Below are positions 8,677 to 19,718 of a DNA stretch of 42,910 nt, piece after piece (position 1 is the stretch's first letter; every line of letters starts with the position of its first letter). Made by a program: the position numbers and the translations under genes. A model generated the notes under the pieces. The model searched no databases. It saw nothing but the letters and a program-made list of their open reading frames with translations, and was not told the origin of the DNA. The stretch covers positions 1-42,910 of the forward strand of contig NZ_JARKOZ010000036.1 of assembly GCF_029978005.1 (NCBI RefSeq), written 5' to 3'. This DNA is from Solidesulfovibrio sp. (GTDB lineage Bacteria; Desulfobacterota; Desulfovibrionia; Desulfovibrionales; Desulfovibrionaceae).

Positions 8677-9557
8677 GTGCGCCCGCGGCGGCCAAAGGCC
8701 GCGCCATCGTGCTCGGCGGCAGGACGGGGCTGCTGGGCCGGCCCCTGACCGCCGCCCTGGAGGCGGCCGGGTTCGCGGTCTCGCCCACCACCCGCACCGA
8801 ACTCGACCCCTTCGACGCCGCAGCCGTGGCCCGGGCCATCGAGACCTTCGAGGCCACGCACCTCTTCAACACCGTGGCCTACACCGCCGTGGACACGGCC
8901 GAGGACGACGCGGACGCGGCCTATCGGCTCAACCGCGACCTGCCGGCCCTGCTGGCCCGGGCCTGCGACGCGGCCGGGGCGACGTTCGTGCACTACAGCA
9001 CGGACTTCGTCTTCGGCGGCGACGCGGACAGGCCCTACACGGAAGAGGACCCGACCGATCCGCGCTCGGTCTACGGGGCGAGCAAGCTGGCCGGGGAGAC
9101 GGCCATCCTGGAGACCGGGATCCTGCGCTGCCAGATCCTGCGCACGGCCTGGCTCTTCGGGCCGGGAAAGAAGAATTTCGTGGACACGATCCTGAACCTG
9201 GCCAGGACCCGCGAGGAACTCAAGGTGGTGGCCGACCAGGTGGGCTCCCCCACCTCCACCCTGGACCTGGCCGGCTGGTCGGCCGACCTGGCCGCCGTGG
9301 GCCGCCCCGGCATCTACCATGCCGTGGGCTCGGGCCAGGCCAGCTGGTGCGAGCTGGCCGCCGAGGCCGTGATGGCGGCCGGGCTGCCCTGTCGCGTGCT
9401 GCCCATCCCCTCGTCGGACTACCCGCAAAAGGCCTGGCGGCCGCGCTACTCGGTGCTGTCCAACGCCAAGCTGGCCGAGGCCATCGGCCGGATTCCCCGG
9501 CCCTGGATCCAGAGCGTTCGGGAATACGCCTATTCGCAGGTGCAAAGCAGCGACTGA
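8673..9557 (+). CDS. rmlD: dTDP-4-dehydrorhamnose reductase
   Basis: A 294-residue SDR-family reductase for the last step of dTDP-L-rhamnose synthesis. Motifs include the N-terminal GGRTGLLG nucleotide-binding turn, NTVAYTAVDTAEDD, the HYSTDFVFGG motif and the catalytic YGASKLAGE. The ATG overlaps the rmlB stop as ATGA, so the pair is translationally coupled. Its 3' end overlaps the converging histidine-kinase gene by 28 bp, leaving no room for a terminator between them. Confidence 0.93.
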   Translation: MSAPAAAKGRAIVLGGRTGLLGRPLTAALEAAGFAVSPTTRTELDPFDAAAVARAIETFEATHLFNTVAYTAVDTAEDDADAAYRLNRDLPALLARACDAAGATFVHYSTDFVFGGDADRPYTEEDPTDPRSVYGASKLAGETAILETGILRCQILRTAWLFGPGKKNFVDTILNLARTREELKVVADQVGSPTSTLDLAGWSADLAAVGRPGIYHAVGSGQASWCELAAEAVMAAGLPCRVLPIPSSDYPQKAWRPRYSVLSNAKLAEAIGRIPRPWIQSVREYAYSQVQSSD

Positions 9558-11023
9558 TCGGGCTGCATGGGCAGGGCGAAGCAGAAGGCGGCGCCCTGCC
9601 CGGGCTCGCTTTCCACCCAGATGCGCCCGCCGTGGGCCAGGGCGATGCCCTCGGCGATGGCCAGGCCCAGTCCCAGGCTCTTCTCCCCGGCCGTGGGCCG
9701 GGCCGACAGGCGCTCGAAGGGCTTGAAAAGCCGCATGCGCTCTTCCGGCAGGATGCCCGGCCCCTGATCGCGCACCCGAACCACGGTCTCCGCGCCCATA
9801 AGACGCAGCTCCACCTTGACCAGGGACCGGGGCGGCGAGAACTTGACCGCGTTGGAGAGCAGATTGTCGAGCAGCCGGGCCAGAAGGTCGGGGTCGAAGG
9901 ACATGGGCGGCGTCTGCTCCACTTCGGCCTCGATGCGGATACCCTTGCCCGAGGCCGTGGCCTCGGCCAGCCGCACCCGCTCCATCACCAGCCCGTCCAG
10001 GCGGGAAATGGCCAGCACCGGCTCCAGCCGGCCGGTCTCCAGGCGGGTGAGGTCCTGCATGTTGGAAGCCAGGGAACACAGCCGCCGGCCGGCCTGGCTG
10101 ATGACGGCCGCCATTTCCCGCACCTCGCCGCCCACGTGGCCGCAGATGCCGTCGAGGATGAGGTTGGCCGCGCCCACGATGCCGCCGGCCGGGCTTTTGA
10201 GGTCATGGGCCAGCATGGACAGGAACATGCGGCGCAGCCGCTCCAGGCGTTTGATCTCGAGCATGCGTTCCACGGCTTCCACGCCGTGCAGCACCCGGCA
10301 GTAAAGCTCCTCGCGCTCGAAGGGCTTGTGGAGGTAGTCGTCGCCGCCGTTTTTGAGAAATTCCGCCGAGATGGATCTCGGGGCCTTGCCCGAGATGCCG
10401 ATGAGGCAGACCTCGCGGCTGCGAAAGCACCGCCGTATGGCCCGGGTCAGCTCCACGCCGTTTTGGCCCGGCATGTCGTAGTCCACGATGACGGCGGCGA
10501 TGTCCGGACGCTGCTCGAGAATGCGCAGGGCCATTTCCGCGCCGGCGGCGGTGTGCACCCGGAACTGGTAGCGCCGCAGCAGCACGCGCAGGTGCATCCG
10601 CATGAAGGCGGAATCCTCCACGACCAGGATGCGGCTGTGGCGGTTTTTCAGCAGCCGACAGGCATACTCGGCCACGCGCTCGGGCTCCTGGGCGTCGGCC
10701 ACCACGAAGTCGATGGCGTCCAGGGCCTCGGCCCGTTCGCGAAGGGCGGACGTGTACACGCTGCCGGCCGCCAGCCAGGGAACCCTGGCGGCAGCGGCCG
10801 CCTCAGCCAGCCGCGTCACCGTGGCCTGGGGCAGGTCCATGTCCACCACGCACAGCGCCCCGCCGGGCCTCGCGGTCCGGGAAAGCAGCTCGATCACGGC
10901 GTCGGGATCTCCGGAACGGACGGCCCCGGGCACGGGCGGTCCGCCGCAGTGGCGGACCAGCGCGGCGGCGAGGGCGGCGCTGTCCGAGGCGAGAATGATG
11001 CGCGGGTCAGACATGGGCGGCAC
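9530..11023 (-). CDS. Receiver-domain sensor histidine kinase
   Basis: A cytosolic protein of 497 residues. Domains in order are: an N-terminal segment (about 1-125) that looks like a divergent receiver domain, a complete receiver domain (about 130-250, phospho-acceptor D181 in VDYDMPG, lysine in HKPF), a HisKA domain (H273 in MLAHDLKSP) and a HATPase domain with DNLLSNAVKF, RDQGPGI and SLGLGLAIAEG motifs. There is no membrane segment, so it must take its input through the receiver domains from another kinase. GTG at 11023 is chosen because GGGGAG lies five bases upstream; ATG at 11014 is the alternative. The output is unknown. Confidence 0.85.
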   Translation of the reverse strand: MPPMSDPRIILASDSAALAAALVRHCGGPPVPGAVRSGDPDAVIELLSRTARPGGALCVVDMDLPQATVTRLAEAAAAARVPWLAAGSVYTSALRERAEALDAIDFVVADAQEPERVAEYACRLLKNRHSRILVVEDSAFMRMHLRVLLRRYQFRVHTAAGAEMALRILEQRPDIAAVIVDYDMPGQNGVELTRAIRRCFRSREVCLIGISGKAPRSISAEFLKNGGDDYLHKPFEREELYCRVLHGVEAVERMLEIKRLERLRRMFLSMLAHDLKSPAGGIVGAANLILDGICGHVGGEVREMAAVISQAGRRLCSLASNMQDLTRLETGRLEPVLAISRLDGLVMERVRLAEATASGKGIRIEAEVEQTPPMSFDPDLLARLLDNLLSNAVKFSPPRSLVKVELRLMGAETVVRVRDQGPGILPEERMRLFKPFERLSARPTAGEKSLGLGLAIAEGIALAHGGRIWVESEPGQGAAFCFALPMQPDQSLLCTCE

Positions 11024-11152
11024 GGCGTCTCCCCGTTGGAATTCCGGGAAGCTACCAGAGCCGCACCCCCAAGGCAATGCTCATCCGCCGCGCAGCGGGG
11101 CCCTGCGGCCGCAGTCCTTGCCGCAGGGCCTTTCCGGCTGTAGAATGGGCGC

Positions 11153-12166
11153 ATGATTTCCGTGGTCATGCCGGCCAGGAACGCCTCCGTCACGCTCCCC
11201 GCCGCCCTTGAGAGCCTTCTTGCCCAGACCGGAGCCGACTTCGAGGTCGTGGCCGTGGACGACGGCTCCGACGACGACGGCGCGACATGGGGCGTGCTCG
11301 CCGCCTTCGCCGCCCGGGACGCCCGGCTGCGCCCGCTTCGCCTCGCCCACGGCGGCGTCGCCGCCGCCCTTTGCGCCGGCCTGGCCGCCGCCCGGGGGCG
11401 CTACATCGCCCGCATGGATGCCGACGACCTCTGCCGCCCCGGCCGCCTGGCCCGGCAGGCCGCCTATCTCGACGCCCACCCCGAAATCGGCCTGGTCTCC
11501 TGCCTGGCTGTCTTCGGCGGCGATCCCGACCGGGCCCGGGGCTACCTCGCCCATATCGAATGGGCCAACGGGCTGCGCGACCCCGAGTCCATCCGGCTGG
11601 GGGCGTTTCGGGAATCGCCCCTGCCGCATCCCACGGTGATGTTTCGGGCCGAGCTCGTCGCGCGCCACGGCGGCTACCGCCAGGGCCCCTTCCCGGAAGA
11701 CTACGAACTGTGGCTGCGCTGGCTCGACGCCGGCGTGGCCATGGCCAAGCTGCCCGAGGAACTGGTGGTGTGGAACGACCCGCCGGGCCGGCTTTCCCGC
11801 ACCGACCCCCGCTACGCCCCGGAGGCGTTCTTCCGCGTCAAGGCCGGCTACCTGGCCCGGGCCCTGGCCCGGCTCAATCCCCACCATCCCCGTGTCCTCG
11901 TGGCCGGGGCCGGCCGGATCACCAGACGACGAGCCGAACACCTCCTGGCCCACGGCATCGCCATCGCCGCCTGGCTGGACATCGACCCCCGCAAGGTGGG
12001 CGCCGTCCTCGACGGGCGTCCGGTGCTGGCCCCGGAGGCGGTCCCCGATCCCGGGGACTGCTTCGTGCTGCCCTACGTGGCCAGCCGGGGAGCGGCCGAC
12101 TCTTGGTCCGCCTTTCTGGAAAGCCGGGGTTTCCTCCTCGGACGCTCCTATCTGCCGGCGGCCTGA
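11153..12166 (+). CDS. Family 2 glycosyltransferase with a Rossmann-like tail
   Basis: A 337-residue protein. Residues 1-250 form a GT-A family 2 glycosyltransferase, with VVMPARNAS, VAVDDGSDD and the metal-binding DADD motif (RMDADDLCRPGRL), followed by the PEDYELWLRWLDAG acceptor motif. Residues about 255-337 form a separate small domain that opens with RVLVAGAGRITRRRAEHLL and contains LDIDP, resembling the nucleotide-binding half of a Rossmann or PglD-N-like fold. The protein probably transfers a sugar in surface glycan synthesis, consistent with rmlBD nearby. The role of the tail is not known. No strong ribosome-binding site is visible. Confidence 0.8.
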   Translation: MISVVMPARNASVTLPAALESLLAQTGADFEVVAVDDGSDDDGATWGVLAAFAARDARLRPLRLAHGGVAAALCAGLAAARGRYIARMDADDLCRPGRLARQAAYLDAHPEIGLVSCLAVFGGDPDRARGYLAHIEWANGLRDPESIRLGAFRESPLPHPTVMFRAELVARHGGYRQGPFPEDYELWLRWLDAGVAMAKLPEELVVWNDPPGRLSRTDPRYAPEAFFRVKAGYLARALARLNPHHPRVLVAGAGRITRRRAEHLLAHGIAIAAWLDIDPRKVGAVLDGRPVLAPEAVPDPGDCFVLPYVASRGAADSWSAFLESRGFLLGRSYLPAA

Positions 12167-12194
12167 CGTTGCTCCGAACCACCATGCATGCCGC

Positions 12195-12224
12195 TTGCCA
12201 TCATCTGCACAACAATGTTATTGT
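12195..12224 (+). promoter_or_regulatory. Candidate sigma-70 promoter of the hybrid kinase gene
   Basis: TTGCCA (12195-12200) and TATTGT (12219-12224) are 18 bases apart in a locally AT-rich stretch. A small palindrome, ACAAT-N3-ATTGT (12212-12224), overlaps the -10 box and could be an operator. The start codon is at 12274. Confidence 0.4.
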
Positions 12225-12273
12225 ACAAAAAATCCCTTCTCAATGAGTGCTGTCGGGACACGCGGAGACGATC

Positions 12274-15660
<3,387 letters not shown>

Positions 15661-15715
15661 CGCTCCGGGGCCGCGCCACGCGCCGCCGCCGGCCCTTGGC
15701 CGGAACGGACCGCCC

Positions 15716-17164
15716 TCAGGCCAGGAGCGCGAAGAGGAAAAAGAGCCCCGCCCCCAGGAACATGGCCACCGGCAGGGTGAACGCCCAGGCCATGGCGATG
15801 GAGCGCAGGGTGCTCGCCTGGAGCCCGCTTTTGCCCGCGGCCATGGCGCCGGCCACGCCCGAGGACAGCACGTGGGTGGTGGACACGGGCAGGCCCAGCC
15901 CGTCGGCCAGGCCGATGGTGGCCATGGCCACCACCTGCGCCGCCGCGCCCTGGGAATAGGACAGCCTGGACTTGCCGATCTTTTCGCCGATGGTCACCAC
16001 GATGCGCTTCCAGCCGACCATGGTGCCGACGCCAAGGGCCAGGGACACGGCCAGGAGCACCCAGTCCGGGGCGTACTCCGTGGGCCGGCGCAGCGCCTCC
16101 CGCCAGCCCTCGATCATCTCCCGCTCCCCGGCGGAGGCGGCCATGCCTTCCATAAGACGCGAGGCGTCGTCCAGGCACAGGATGTCCGTGCGCACGTCCC
16201 AGCGGTCCTTTTCCGGCAGAGCGGCGATGGTGTCGGCCTGGGCCAGGCGCACCTGGATGGCCTCGGCCGCGGCCACCGCCCCGCGCACGTCGCAGCGCGG
16301 GGCCAGGCCGTCGGCCGGCCGCTCGGCCAATGCGCCGGCGGCGTAGGCCTTCTCGATCTCGAGCCGGTGCGCGTCGAAATAGTCCGTGAACCGGGCCGCC
16401 GCCTCCCGCACGGCCAGCACGTCCCGGCTGGGCGTGTCCACGTCCAGGGCGTAGGCCCCGGGCAGGATGCCTATGAGGATGAGCATGATCAGCCCCACGC
16501 CCTTCTGGCCGTCGTTGGAGCCATGCGCCAGGCTCACGCCGAGCCCGGAGACGATGAGCGCCAGGCGCATGCTGGCCGGCGGCGGCGCGTCGCCCACCGG
16601 CGGGGAATGCAGGGCGGCGTTTTTCAGGTAGCGGCGCAGCAGCAGGAGCAGGCCTCCGGCCAGGACGAAGCCCATGACCGGGGAGATCAAAAGCGACAAC
16701 CCCACTTCCATGGCCTTGTGCCAGTTGACGCCCGACCCGGCCGGCAGGCCCTCGCGCACGGCGTTGGCCAGCCCGACTCCCAGGATGGCCCCGATGAGGG
16801 TGTGGGAGCTCGAGGCCGGCAGCCCCAGGTACCAGGTGCCGAAATTCCACAGGATGGCCGAGACCAAAAGCGAAAAGACCATGGCCAGGCCCAGGTTGGT
16901 GTTGACCGATACCAGCAGATCCACGGGCAGCAGGTGCACGATGGAGTAGGCCACGGCGATGCCGCCCAGGTGCACGCCGAGGAAGTTGCACACGCCCGAC
17001 AGCACCACGGCCGTCCGCGCCCGCAGAGACTTGGTGTAGATGACTGTGGCCACGGCATTGGCCGTGTCGTGAAAGCCGTTGACGAATTCGAAGGAGAGGG
17101 CGATTCCGAGGGAAGCCAACAGGAGAAGGAGGGTATGGCCGTCCAGGCCCCAAAGGAAGTCCAT
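15716..17164 (-). CDS. PiT-family inorganic phosphate transporter
   Basis: A 482-residue membrane protein of the PiT (PF01384) family. The two inverted family signatures are present: FVNGFHDTANAVATVIYTKSL near the N terminus and LAHGSNDGQKGVGLI in the second half. A long soluble insert (about residues 250-360) separates the two membrane halves. It imports phosphate (as metal phosphate) using an ion gradient. The start has GGAG six bases upstream. The preceding gene on this strand encodes a Nif11-like small protein, and the divergent operon begins with an amphi-Trp protein and a PhoU-fusion protein, which ties the region to phosphate. Confidence 0.92.
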   Translation of the reverse strand: MDFLWGLDGHTLLLLLASLGIALSFEFVNGFHDTANAVATVIYTKSLRARTAVVLSGVCNFLGVHLGGIAVAYSIVHLLPVDLLVSVNTNLGLAMVFSLLVSAILWNFGTWYLGLPASSSHTLIGAILGVGLANAVREGLPAGSGVNWHKAMEVGLSLLISPVMGFVLAGGLLLLLRRYLKNAALHSPPVGDAPPPASMRLALIVSGLGVSLAHGSNDGQKGVGLIMLILIGILPGAYALDVDTPSRDVLAVREAAARFTDYFDAHRLEIEKAYAAGALAERPADGLAPRCDVRGAVAAAEAIQVRLAQADTIAALPEKDRWDVRTDILCLDDASRLMEGMAASAGEREMIEGWREALRRPTEYAPDWVLLAVSLALGVGTMVGWKRIVVTIGEKIGKSRLSYSQGAAAQVVAMATIGLADGLGLPVSTTHVLSSGVAGAMAAGKSGLQASTLRSIAMAWAFTLPVAMFLGAGLFFLFALLA

Positions 17165-17193
17165 GCCGTGCTCCGTGGGGAAGGTCTTGGGAT

Positions 17194-17217
17194 GTCGGCC
17201 GGGCAGGTCCGGCCGAC
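17194..17217 (-). promoter_or_regulatory. Hairpin in the leader of the PiT gene
   Basis: An 8-bp perfect stem, GTCGGCCG / CGGCCGAC, with an 8-base loop lies about 30 bp before the PiT start, between the Nif11-like gene and PiT. It could act as an attenuating or processing hairpin. There is no T tract. Confidence 0.35.
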
Positions 17218-17306
17218 GGGTCGTTCGGTTCGCATCGTCTCGCCGGGCGGCGGGAAGCCGCGGCCCGGCCTGGGCGCTTCGGGCCGCGACAGGGCCCGGG
17301 CGGGCC

Positions 17307-17489
17307 TCAGGTCCCTTCCATGAGGTGCACCAGGGCTTGGCGGGCCTTGAGTTCCTCGGCCGTGAAATGGAAGCCCAGGCTCCCGGCGTATTCGATGAGT
17401 TCGGACAGGGGCATGCCGCCGACCAGGAGCAGCCTGTCCTTGTTTTCGCGCAGATAGTCGAGGAAACGGTCGATTTCTTCCTGGCCCAT
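17307..17489 (-). CDS. Nif11-like small protein
   Basis: A 60-residue protein with the layout of a Nif11 domain: an N-terminal helix (EEIDRFLDYLRENKDRL), a middle helix (LSELIEYAGSLGF) and the characteristic ending FTAEELKARQAL. Nif11-like domains are best known as leader regions of peptide natural-product precursors, but many stand-alone short versions exist with unknown roles. Here only about ten residues follow the domain, without a Gly-Gly site or Cys/Ser/Thr-rich core, so a precursor role is unlikely. An excellent ribosome-binding site (AGGAGG) precedes the ATG. It is probably co-transcribed with the PiT transporter gene 142 bp downstream. Confidence 0.65.
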   Translation of the reverse strand: MGQEEIDRFLDYLRENKDRLLLVGGMPLSELIEYAGSLGFHFTAEELKARQALVHLMEGT

Positions 17490-17628
17490 GGACGCCTCCT
17501 GGCGATGCGGCTTGCCTGCGGATGCAGTGGTACTCCCGCGGGCGTTGTGAAACCGTCAACAAACAGTGGCGATTCGGTGTAGACCCGGGTGAGGCGAAAA
17601 ATGCGCCGCGCTCAATTTGCGGCCCGGT

Positions 17629-17657
17629 TTTCATCTTATCTTCATAATTCGGTGCTA
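17629..17657 (+). promoter_or_regulatory. Candidate Pho box upstream of the GAK-type cassette
   Basis: TTTTCAT-CTTA-TCTTCAT-AATT (17629-17650) repeats a TTCAT-ending heptamer with an 11-base period, and TCAT recurs at 17632 and 17643. This matches the layout of PhoB boxes (7-bp units every 11 bp with AT-rich spacers). It lies 63 bp upstream of the amphi-Trp start and faces the PiT operon on the other side. The match is to layout and partial sequence only. Confidence 0.4.
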
Positions 17658-17712
17658 GTCACCCACGGCGTGGCCGGAAGCGTTTCCCCGCGACCGGGCA
17701 TAAGGAGGCAAT

Positions 17713-17994
17713 GTGACGAACAAGCTGTTCAAATATGACGGCCAGCAGGACCGCGCCGCCGTCGCCGAATATCTGGAGGCCGTGCGCGACGGTTTCGCCC
17801 GGGGGACGCTGACCCTGCGCCAGGGCGAGCAGACCCTGGAGCTTTCGCCCAAGGGGCTGGTATCCGTGACCATCGAGGGGAAGCAGAAAAGCGAGGACCG
17901 CAAGCTCAAGCTGACCTTTCGCTGGAAGGAGCGGGACTGCGCCCTGCCCGACGCCCCCCTGCTCATCGCGCCAGGGGATGCGGACGATGCATGA
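17713..17994 (+). CDS. Amphi-Trp domain protein
   Basis: A 93-residue protein with a helix (about residues 8-30) followed by beta strands (LTLRQGEQTLELSPKGLVSVTIEGKQKS) and the closing strand KLKLTFRWKERD that carries the tryptophan (W71) typical of the amphi-Trp domain. This domain is found next to ATP-grasp and HprK-related kinase genes in the cassette I recall as the GAK system; its job is unknown, and it may be the substrate or scaffold. The start is GTG at 17713 behind TAAGGAGG; an ATG two bases earlier reads straight into a stop. Its end overlaps the next gene by eight bases, indicating coupled translation. Confidence 0.82.
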   Translation: MTNKLFKYDGQQDRAAVAEYLEAVRDGFARGTLTLRQGEQTLELSPKGLVSVTIEGKQKSEDRKLKLTFRWKERDCALPDAPLLIAPGDADDA

Positions 17995-19618
17995 GATCGT
18001 AACGAACTTCCAATTCCTGCTCGTGGAGATCGAGCGCCAGCTCGAAGCGACCATGGCCGTAGTGGAGAAGCGCGACGAACGGGCCATCGCCAAGATCGAG
18101 GCCCGAGACGACTACATCGACAATCTCAAAAGCGTCATCGAGAACGCCTGCTTCGCCACCCTGCACGGCGACGAGAAGCTCAGCGCGCCCGAGATGGCCC
18201 GGGTGCGGGCGCTCAACATCATCGGCAACAACCTCGAGCGCGTGGGCGACCACCTCGTCAACGTGGTGCGCCAGACCAGGCACTACGACGAGCCGGAGTG
18301 CATCAAGCGCTACGATTACAAGCCCTTTTTCGCCGAGGTCAAAAAGGCCCTGGACTGGACGCCCAAGGCCGTGCTCGAGCGCGACATGGCGGCGGCGCTC
18401 AAGATCTGCCGCTGCGAGCTGCACCTCGACCGGCTCTACAAGGAGCAGTTCGACCGCATCCGCGACGAGCTGCGCTCGGGCTTCCAGACCGGCGACCTGC
18501 TGACCACGCTGTTCATCTTCCGCTACCTGGAGCGCATGGGCGACGCCCTGCTCAACGTGGGCGAGGCGGCCATCTTCGCCATCACCGGCGACAAGTTCAA
18601 GATCCACCAGTTCACGGCCCTGAAGGACATCCTGGCCGAAGGCGGCCACGAGCTGCCCCTGACCGAGATCGACTTCGAATCCATCTGGGGCACGCGCTCG
18701 GGCTGCCGCATCGGCCGGGTGGCCGACCGCGACGAGAACGGCCAGGCCGGACGCGAAGTCATCTTCAAGGACGGCGACACGGACAAGCTGCGCAAGGAAG
18801 CGGCCAACATCGACCGATGGGAGCGGCTCATGCCCGGGCTCGCCCCCAAGGTGCAGGCCTTCCGGGAAGGCAGGAAGTCGAGCTCCATGCTCGTCGAACT
18901 GCTGCCCGGCCAGACCATCCAGGACATCGCCGTGGGCGGCGACCTGCCGCTTCTGCGCCGGGCCCTGGCCGCCCAGTGCCGGGTGGCCGGCGAGATCTGG
19001 TCCAGGACCCGGTCGGACGGAACGATCCCGGCCGGGGCCTTGCGCCAGCTGCGCTCCCGGCTCGGCGAGGTGCTGACGGTCCACCCGGAATTCAGGAGCG
19101 TCAAACGGGCCATCGGCGGCTGCGCCCTGCCCGACCTCGACGGAGCCCTGGCCGAGGCCGAGGCCGTGGAGGCGACGCTGGCCGCGCCGTTTGGCGTGCT
19201 GCTCCACGGCGACTACAACAGCAACAACATCCTCTACGACCCGGCCGCGGACCGGCTACACTACATCGACCTGCACCGCTCCGGCGAAGGCGACCTGGCC
19301 CAGGACACCTCGGTGTTCATGGTGTCCAACTTCCGCCTGCCGGTCTTCGACGCGGCCAGACGCAGAGTGCTCAACGCCATCATCACCGAGTTCTTCGGCT
19401 TCGCCCGGGGCTTCGCCGCCCGAAACGGCGACGCGACCTTCGAGCTGCGTGTGGCTCTGGGCCTGGCCCGCTCGTTTATCACCTCGACGCGCTTCGAACT
19501 GTCCGAGCGCTTTTCCCGGCTGATGTTTTCCCGGGGCATGTTCCTGCTCGGCCGCGCGGCCGGGCACAAGGGCGAGGCGGCCGCCTTCCGGCTGCCCCTG
19601 GCCAGCGTGTGCTACTAG
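17987..19618 (+). CDS. PhoU domain fused to an APH-type kinase
   Basis: A 543-residue two-part protein. Residues 1-210 form a PhoU domain with both of its three-helix repeats, each bearing the metal-binding motif (ERVGD at 84-88, ERMGD at 182-186). Residues about 235-530 form an aminoglycoside/choline phosphotransferase-like kinase: a possible ATP lysine (K261 in VIFKDG), E271, the catalytic loop HGDYNSNN (H407, D409, N414) and the metal-binding aspartate D428 in YIDLH. The kinase therefore looks active. PhoU proteins link phosphate transport to PhoR/PhoB signalling. ATG at 17987 is preferred because AGGGG sits upstream; ATG at 17978 is possible. The substrate is unknown, and drug resistance is not suggested. 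Confidence 0.85.
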   Translation: MHEIVTNFQFLLVEIERQLEATMAVVEKRDERAIAKIEARDDYIDNLKSVIENACFATLHGDEKLSAPEMARVRALNIIGNNLERVGDHLVNVVRQTRHYDEPECIKRYDYKPFFAEVKKALDWTPKAVLERDMAAALKICRCELHLDRLYKEQFDRIRDELRSGFQTGDLLTTLFIFRYLERMGDALLNVGEAAIFAITGDKFKIHQFTALKDILAEGGHELPLTEIDFESIWGTRSGCRIGRVADRDENGQAGREVIFKDGDTDKLRKEAANIDRWERLMPGLAPKVQAFREGRKSSSMLVELLPGQTIQDIAVGGDLPLLRRALAAQCRVAGEIWSRTRSDGTIPAGALRQLRSRLGEVLTVHPEFRSVKRAIGGCALPDLDGALAEAEAVEATLAAPFGVLLHGDYNSNNILYDPAADRLHYIDLHRSGEGDLAQDTSVFMVSNFRLPVFDAARRRVLNAIITEFFGFARGFAARNGDATFELRVALGLARSFITSTRFELSERFSRLMFSRGMFLLGRAAGHKGEAAAFRLPLASVCY

Positions 19619-19718
19619 CTGCACGCCCGCGAAACACGATAAGCGGCAACGGCCGGCGGGGCGAGGCCACCGGGCCTTGGACGACCGGCGCGACGTCATC
19701 AAGACCATGGGAGGAATC

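Noticed and set aside
17307-17489. Precursor of a ribosomally made modified peptide, because of the Nif11-like domain.
   Set aside because: No core region after the domain, no Gly-Gly cleavage site, and no radical-SAM, LanM-type or cyclodehydratase gene nearby.
17987-19618. Aminoglycoside resistance gene, because of the APH-type catalytic motif.
   Set aside because: The kinase is fused to PhoU and embedded in a conserved-looking cassette; APH-fold kinases act on many substrates and nothing points to drugs.
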